Assembly: GCF_018305005.1 (NCBI RefSeq)
Contig: NZ_JAGQEG010000057.1
Location: 1 to 38,198 of the forward strand
Length of the DNA: 38,198 bases
Direction of reading: 5' to 3'
DNA from: Collimonas silvisoli
GTDB lineage: Bacteria > Pseudomonadota > Gammaproteobacteria > Burkholderiales > Burkholderiaceae_D
Position numbers and translations under genes: made by a program. This document shows positions 33,963-38,198 of this stretch, one piece after another. Numbering within the stretch: position 1 is the stretch's first letter; each line of letters starts with the position of its first letter. The notes under the pieces were generated by a model. The model saw only the letters and a program-made list of their open reading frames with translations, had not been told where the DNA came from and did not search any database.

Positions 33963-35347
33963 CCTGGTAAGTTCCCATCAGAATCGGGTTGTTTCTGCGT
34001 CGCTTTGCGCTGGGTCAGCCATCTTTCAAGATGGTGAATATCGACACCGCCGCGACAGAACGGCTGGTCCAGCAGTATTTCGCGATGCAGAGCAATATTG
34101 GTGCTGATGCCGTCGACTCGCATTTCCGACAGGGCGACCCGCATGCGCGCCAGCGCCTCGTCGCGCGTGGCCCCATGTGCGATGACTTTGGCGATCAGCG
34201 AATCGTAATAGGGCGGCACCGCGTATCCGGCCGTGACATGTGTATCCACGCGCACGCCATTGCCTCCCGGCAGGTCCCATCTTGCAATCTTGCCTGGCGA
34301 GGGCAGGAAGGTATAAGGATCCTCGGCATTGATGCGGCATTCGATTGCATGCCCGGCTGCCGCGATATCGGCCTGTGCGATGCGCAAAGGCTCGCCGCGC
34401 GCGATGCGAATCTGCTCCTGCACGATGTCGACGCCGGATGTCAGTTCCGTGATCGGATGCTCGACCTGCAAGCGGGTGTTCATCTCGATGAAGTAGAAAC
34501 TGCCATCCTCATACAGGAACTCAAAGGTTCCCGCACCGCGATAGTTGATTTGTTTGCAGGCCGCGACGCAGCGCTCGCCGACTTCTCGAATCAGCGCCTC
34601 CGGAATGCCGGGCGCAGGCGCTTCTTCCAGCACTTTCTGGTGGCGGCGTTGCATCGAGCAGTCGCGCGCTCCCAGCCACAGCGCGTTGCCGTGGGTATCG
34701 CATAGAACCTGGATCTCGACATGACGCGGGTGCTCAAGGAATTTCTCGATGTACAGCTCGGGTTTGCCGAAGGCGCGGCGCGCTTCTTCACGCGTGACAG
34801 AGATCGCGTCCAGCAGTTCCGGCTCGGTTTTGACAACGCGCATGCCGCGACCGCCGCCGCCGCCGGCGGCCTTGACGATGACCGGATAGCCGACGCTGCG
34901 GCCGATTTCCAGAATCTCCGCGGCATCTTCGGGCAGGCCGCCGTCGGGACCGGGCACACACGGCACGCCGGCTTCACGCATCGCACGCTTGGCGGCAACC
35001 TTGTCACCCATCGTACGGATGGATGCGGATGTCGGGCCGATGAAAGTCAGCCCGGCCGCTTCGACAGATTCGGCAAACTCGGCGTTTTCAGATAAGAAAC
35101 CGTAGCCCGGATGAATGGCTTGCGCGCCGCTCATTTCTGCCGCAAGAAGTATCGCCGAGCGATTCAGATAGCTGAGCCCCGGTTGCGCAGGGCCTACGCA
35201 CAGAGCCTGATCCGCCAATTCGACGTATCTGGCTTGCCGGTCCGCTTCTGAATGAATGGCGACCGTTTTGATTCCCAACTGGCGGCAAGCGCGCTGGATT
35301 CTCAGCGCGATCTCGCCGCGATTGGCGATGAGTACCTTGTCAAACAT
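33959..35347 (-). CDS. accC: Biotin carboxylase (AccC-like)
   Basis: A 462-residue ATP-grasp enzyme that carboxylates biotin on its carrier with ATP and bicarbonate. Seen: [34 protein letters not shown], the ATP-binding Gly-rich loop [27 protein letters not shown], and the catalytic Glu/Arg in [16 protein letters not shown] start at ATG 35347; the upstream extension overlaps accB and is low-complexity. The C-terminal tail ([12 protein letters not shown]) is longer than usual. It is probably a paralogue dedicated to this operon; the cell would need a separate housekeeping accBC. Confidence 0.92.
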   Translation of the reverse strand: MFDKVLIANRGEIALRIQRACRQLGIKTVAIHSEADRQARYVELADQALCVGPAQPGLSYLNRSAILLAAEMSGAQAIHPGYGFLSENAEFAESVEAAGLTFIGPTSASIRTMGDKVAAKRAMREAGVPCVPGPDGGLPEDAAEILEIGRSVGYPVIVKAAGGGGGRGMRVVKTEPELLDAISVTREEARRAFGKPELYIEKFLEHPRHVEIQVLCDTHGNALWLGARDCSMQRRHQKVLEEAPAPGIPEALIREVGERCVAACKQINYRGAGTFEFLYEDGSFYFIEMNTRLQVEHPITELTSGVDIVQEQIRIARGEPLRIAQADIAAAGHAIECRINAEDPYTFLPSPGKIARWDLPGGNGVRVDTHVTAGYAVPPYYDSLIAKVIAHGATRDEALARMRVALSEMRVDGISTNIALHREILLDQPFCRGGVDIHHLERWLTQRKATQKQPDSDGNLPG

Positions 35348-35463
35348 GACATTTTCCGAAAAAGGTAAAAGCCGCACGCGCTGCGACGGTGACAATGGCT
35401 GCGGCGGCGGCATCGGGATTAAGGTGTTGGCGCAGGTGTTGGCACATGAGACAGTCGATGCCG

Positions 35464-35925
35464 TCATTCGATTCGGAACAATGCTTGTCCAACTTCCACT
35501 TCCTTTCCTGCCTCCGCAAGGATGGCGGAAATTTTTCCTGCACACTCGGCTTCAATCGTATTAAACATTTTCATGGCTTCGATCACGCACAGCACTTGCC
35601 CCTCCCGCACGTCGTCGCCAACCTTGACGAAGGTCGGCTCACCGGGCGACGGCGTCAGATGCAGCACGCCATGCATGGGTGCTTTCTGAAGATGGAGCGA
35701 AGGTGCGGGCGCCGGTGTTTGCGGCAATAGCGGTTCCGGCGTAGATACTGGTGCTATCGGAGCGTCGAGATAGCGCGCTTCAGACGCCGCGATGAAGCCT
35801 GGCTCGCGCCGTCCTGCCCCCCTTTTTTCCAGCCGTATCCGTTCCTCATTTTCGATAAGCTCCAGTTCGGATAGGCGGGTATTCGATACCAGATCGATGA
35901 GAGACTTGATTTTTTTTAGATCCAT
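35464..35925 (-). CDS. accB: Biotin carboxyl carrier protein (AccB-like)
   Basis: A 153-residue carrier. The N terminus [20 protein letters not shown] is typical of AccB, followed by an Ala/Pro-rich linker about 65-85 and a biotinyl domain with [14 protein letters not shown], whose Lys is the biotin site. It is first in the operon accB-accC-pxpB-pxpC-carrier-pxpA, 116 bp before accC and about 100 bp after the predicted start at promoter copy B. Confidence 0.93.
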   Translation of the reverse strand: MDLKKIKSLIDLVSNTRLSELELIENEERIRLEKRGAGRREPGFIAASEARYLDAPIAPVSTPEPLLPQTPAPAPSLHLQKAPMHGVLHLTPSPGEPTFVKVGDDVREGQVLCVIEAMKMFNTIEAECAGKISAILAEAGKEVEVGQALFRIE

Positions 35926-36031
35926 CTAATGGCCTAAGCCTTATCAACGTTATTCACGGCCGACCAATCATGTTGTTGCCGGCAGAGTAAGCATCCGTCT
36001 GACTTTTGGGGGATATTCTTGAACATATCGC

Positions 36032-36099
36032 CAATATATATGCGACCGAAAATTCCCGCCAAGAGGGATTGGCTTTGGTGGGATAAGGCAGCCTTATGG
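36032..36099 (-). promoter_or_regulatory. Nac-type promoter/operator, copy B (upstream of accB operon)
   Basis: On the minus strand: ATAAGG-N3-CCTTAT (36083-36097), a perfect 6-bp palindrome that fits ATA-N9-TAT and T-N11-A, then a CCAA-N6-TTGG repeat (36059-36072), -35 TTGGCG (36057-36062) and -10 TATATA region (36033-36040). Same spacing as copy A. Best-formed of the three copies. Confidence 0.8.
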
Positions 36100-36118
36100 T
36101 TCTATCGTGGTTGGATGC

Positions 36119-36793
36119 TCAGTTGGCGCAGCGCGCTTCCAGCGCATCGATGAAAGCGCGGTTCCAGCGTCCTTCCTTCATCGCGCGGATGGTTTCCGCT
36201 TCCGTGGCCAGGACGGCGCGAGCCTTTTCGATCAATTCCCCGACGCCGTCCTGCGGGATGGCCAGTAGGCCGTCCTGATCACCGACGATGATGTCGCCGG
36301 GGTTGACCACCATGCCGCCGACGCACACCGGCACGTTGATTTCACCGGGACCGTCCTTGTACGGGCCGCGGTGGGTGACGCCGCGGGCGTACACCGGAAA
36401 ATCTCTCGCGCGAATCTCTGCCACGTCGCGGATCGCACCATCGATCACCACGCCGGCGAGCCCTATGCTGGCGGTATAGAACGACAGAATACCGCCGACC
36501 ACCGCATTATTGAGGTCACCGCCGGCATCGATCACCAGCACGTCGCCCGGACGGCAGAACTCAAGGGCGCGCAGAAACGTCAGGTTGTCGCCGCCGCGCG
36601 AGCGCGCCGTGACAGCCGTGCCGGCCATCGTCTGCGTGCCAGCGCGTTGGTAGGGCTGCAGCCCCACGCTGCCAATGTTGCGATGCATGTTGTCGCTGAG
36701 TGCGGACACAGGGATGTCGCGCAGTGCGGCAAGGATCTGCGGGTCGGCCTGAGCAGCCGAGGGGTTCTTGCGGAGGGCTTTGTACGCGGTCAT
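36119..36793 (-). CDS. RraA-family protein (HMG aldolase / oxaloacetate decarboxylase-like)
   Basis: A 224-residue member of the RraA/4-hydroxy-4-methyl-2-oxoglutarate aldolase superfamily. Seen: VSALSDNMHRNIGSVGLQPY near the N terminus, GGDNLTFLRALEFCRPGDVLVIDAGGD, then GVVIDGAIRDVAEIRARDFPVYARG, with the Arg-Asp (IRD) pair typical of the metal-binding aldolase/decarboxylase branch, not the RNase E inhibitor. VNPGDIIVGDQDGLLAIP closes the domain. It lies between promoter copies B and C, transcribed from copy C. Likely splits or decarboxylates a 2-oxo acid in the same pathway. Confidence 0.87.
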   Translation of the reverse strand: MTAYKALRKNPSAAQADPQILAALRDIPVSALSDNMHRNIGSVGLQPYQRAGTQTMAGTAVTARSRGGDNLTFLRALEFCRPGDVLVIDAGGDLNNAVVGGILSFYTASIGLAGVVIDGAIRDVAEIRARDFPVYARGVTHRGPYKDGPGEINVPVCVGGMVVNPGDIIVGDQDGLLAIPQDGVGELIEKARAVLATEAETIRAMKEGRWNRAFIDALEARCAN

Positions 36794-36982
36794 GGTTATC
36801 CTTGGGTGGGTGTTGTCGCGGGGGCGCTTCAGCGCAGCGCCGTGGCCGCACGGTTGATGCGGGCGCAGCCTTCTATTGGCGCTGCCGGCAGCCGAACTGC
36901 CGGGTGCCGGCGTAGTGCGCCGGATGCGGGCGGCAATGCAATGGGTTCACGGCGTTCCTTGCTGCGGCGTTGGGAGAGGCTT
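36794..36982. other. Leader region of the RraA gene
   Basis: About 190 bp between predicted promoter copy C and the RraA start codon. It is GC-rich and I see no small gene or clear terminator. The long leader is notable but unexplained. Confidence 0.4.
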
Positions 36983-37050
36983 AATAGTATGACCGCGAGG
37001 CAGCTAAGGCCAAGACGAGTTCGCTCTGCCACAATAGGCAACCCTTATGG
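36983..37050 (-). promoter_or_regulatory. Nac-type promoter/operator, copy C (upstream of RraA gene)
   Basis: Aligns without gaps to copies A and B, with CCAAGACG and CTTATGG cores kept and the centre diverged. It has ATA-N9-TAT at 37034-37048, -35 TTGGCC (37008-37013) and -10 TACTAT (36984-36989). It is the weakest copy; its half-sites are less symmetric and the CCAA-N6-TTGG repeat is degenerate. Confidence 0.6.
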
Positions 37051-37126
37051 ATAGGGGGCGCCGGCCTAGGGCTGGCCGGCGCATGCTTCCCGGCCTTGTC
37101 GACCGTGCAGGTGCGCAAACAGGTTC

Positions 37127-38053
37127 TTACAACTCGGCGGCAGTGGGCAAGCCGATGTTGCGCGCCAGATCGCCAACCAGTTCAAGCAGGATATCCCTGA
37201 CCGCCCTGGCTGGATCGGACATTGGCAAATGGTCTGAAACACACAGTGAAAGCGGCATTTCGATGACCGGATCGACAATCCGGTATAGCCGGGCGCCGCT
37301 CGGCCCGGCGATCACGCGCGCCGCCGAATCCGGCAAAATGGTCGCGCCGAGACTGGCGGCCAGCGCAGCCGTAAGCGTAGCGGCAGATTCGATCTCGGCC
37401 ACCACCCGTGGTTTCATTTGCGCGTGCGTGAACGCTTCATTGACATATTTGCGCACGTAGTTGTACGGACGCGGCAATAACAACTCCACATCGTGCAATT
37501 CCGCCAAGGCGATTTCCCCTTCCGGCAGATACATGTTGGATGGAGCAACCAAAAACAGTTCTTCTTTAATCAGCAACTGATAAGAGAGGCCATGAAACGA
37601 TTTCTCGCCGTACAACACCGCCATATCCATGCGACCGTTCATGATCAGTTCGCTCAGCATGGAGCCAAAGTTTTCATTGATGTACAACAGGATATCGGGA
37701 TGCCGCGCTCTTACCGTCTGCAGCAAGGGCAAGGATAGCGTCGACGCTGCCGTACCCGGCGCCAGTCCGACCGAGACTTCTCCGCAAAGCGTCTGGCTGG
37801 AATGTTTGACATCGTTTTGCGCCTGCTCTATCTGGCGCAAAATAATCTGCGCATGGCGGTAGAGCGTGATCCCCGCCTCGGTTGGCGTTACCCCGCGCTT
37901 GGTCCGCACCAGAAGTTGTTGCCGAAACTCGCCCTCCAGCACCGCCAATTGCTGACTGAGAGCCGGTTGAGCGATATGGAGTATCTCGGCGGCCTGCGTC
38001 AGGCTACCGATATCCACAATTTTCACAAAATACTTAAGTCGCCGCAAATTCAT
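37127..38053 (-). CDS. nac: LysR-family regulator, Nac-like
   Basis: A 308-residue LysR-type regulator. The N terminus (MNLRRLKYFVKIVDIGSLTQ, then AEILHIAQPALSQQL and LLVRTKRGVTPTEAG) is nearly that of enterobacterial Nac, the nitrogen assimilation control protein, as I remember it. The effector domain shares GLAPGTAAS and AEIESAATLTAALAASLGA with Nac. I start at ATG 38053; the frame opens further up but without support. A sigma-54 element lies just upstream, as in Klebsiella nac. Three ATA-N9-TAT sites, the Nac pattern, lie in the neighbouring promoters. It is co-directional with the RraA gene. Orthology to Nac is likely but not proven. Confidence 0.88.
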   Translation of the reverse strand: MNLRRLKYFVKIVDIGSLTQAAEILHIAQPALSQQLAVLEGEFRQQLLVRTKRGVTPTEAGITLYRHAQIILRQIEQAQNDVKHSSQTLCGEVSVGLAPGTAASTLSLPLLQTVRARHPDILLYINENFGSMLSELIMNGRMDMAVLYGEKSFHGLSYQLLIKEELFLVAPSNMYLPEGEIALAELHDVELLLPRPYNYVRKYVNEAFTHAQMKPRVVAEIESAATLTAALAASLGATILPDSAARVIAGPSGARLYRIVDPVIEMPLSLCVSDHLPMSDPARAVRDILLELVGDLARNIGLPTAAEL

Positions 38054-38081
38054 GACTGCCTGTCTCCTCCGTATACGTTCA

Positions 38082-38097
38082 CGCAAGAATCGCGCCA
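38082..38097 (-). promoter_or_regulatory. Sigma-54 (-24/-12) promoter of the nac-like gene
   Basis: The minus strand reads TGGCGC-N5-TTGCG, with GG and GC exactly 10 bp apart as the sigma-54 consensus TGGCAC-N5-TTGCW requires. Transcription would begin near 38071, just before GGAGGAG and the ATG at 38053. A TGCACC half-site near 38130 could be part of an NtrC enhancer, but no full site is seen before the window ends. Confidence 0.72.
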
Positions 38098-38198
38098 TTG
38101 CCGTAATACGATTTATATTTATATTTTATTTGCACCGCTATTTTAGGGCCTGTTAACAATTAATTTGGGAGATGCGTTCAAACCAAAACGTGTGGTGG

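Noticed and set aside
36371-37054. Plus-strand frame across the RraA gene and promoter copy C
   Set aside because: Antisense shadow of the RraA gene; its tail simply reads through the operator region.
1-38198. CRISPR arrays, rRNA genes, insertion sequences, prophage
   Set aside because: No regularly spaced repeats, rRNA signatures, transposase motifs or phage structural genes were seen on either strand.

Overview
The window looks like chromosomal DNA of a betaproteobacterium in the order Burkholderiales. It most resembles the Oxalobacteraceae (Collimonas/Herbaspirillum type). This rests on recognising protein sequences (MurI, class I fumarase, acetyl-CoA synthetase) and on the overall gene style. 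No database search was possible.

Layout. Positions 1-4386 hold a toxin-like gene cut by the window edge, a tRNA-His, and murI, fumarase and an EamA exporter, all on the minus strand. acs (4525-6462) follows on the plus strand, with what looks like a 15-residue in-frame loss in its C-terminal domain. A tRNA-Ser comes next. A decayed panE-like gene (6812-7275) is then cut off by a GC-rich catabolic block (about 7280-12730). The block has a citrate-lyase-like enzyme, a CoA-transferase, a lactonase-like amidohydrolase and a fatty-acid transporter, all under a divergent LysR regulator.

Positions 12959-25186 are accessory. A minus-strand group holds two DUF2589 proteins, two unknown small proteins, a GH19 muralytic/chitinase-like enzyme, a decayed gene and a lipoprotein. 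A divergent plus-strand run holds a secreted protein with an HHxxP nuclease-like motif, a membrane-anchored TAXI-type binding protein, a methyltransferase, a binding-protein/permease fusion and a second permease, with no ATPase gene. A Cys/His hydrolase-like protein and a PhoB-type DNA-binding protein follow.

Positions 25521-38198 form a nitrogen/carbon scavenging region. They hold a complete amino-acid ABC transporter, a D-2-hydroxyacid dehydrogenase, an SDR, and an accB-accC-pxpB-pxpC-carrier-pxpA operon (5-oxoprolinase subunits plus biotin carboxylase parts), an RraA-family protein, and a LysR regulator very like Nac.

The best candidate for an undescribed system is this last region. Three homologous 68-bp promoter/operator segments lie upstream of the RraA gene, the accB-pxp operon and the SDR/dehydrogenase pair. 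Each carries ATA-N9-TAT, the known Nac binding pattern, about 62-64 bp upstream of the predicted start of transcription. The nac-like gene has a good sigma-54 -24/-12 element in front of it. Together this reads as a nitrogen-limitation-controlled regulon for a lactam, pyroglutamate or related amide, built around a split urea-carboxylase-like enzyme.
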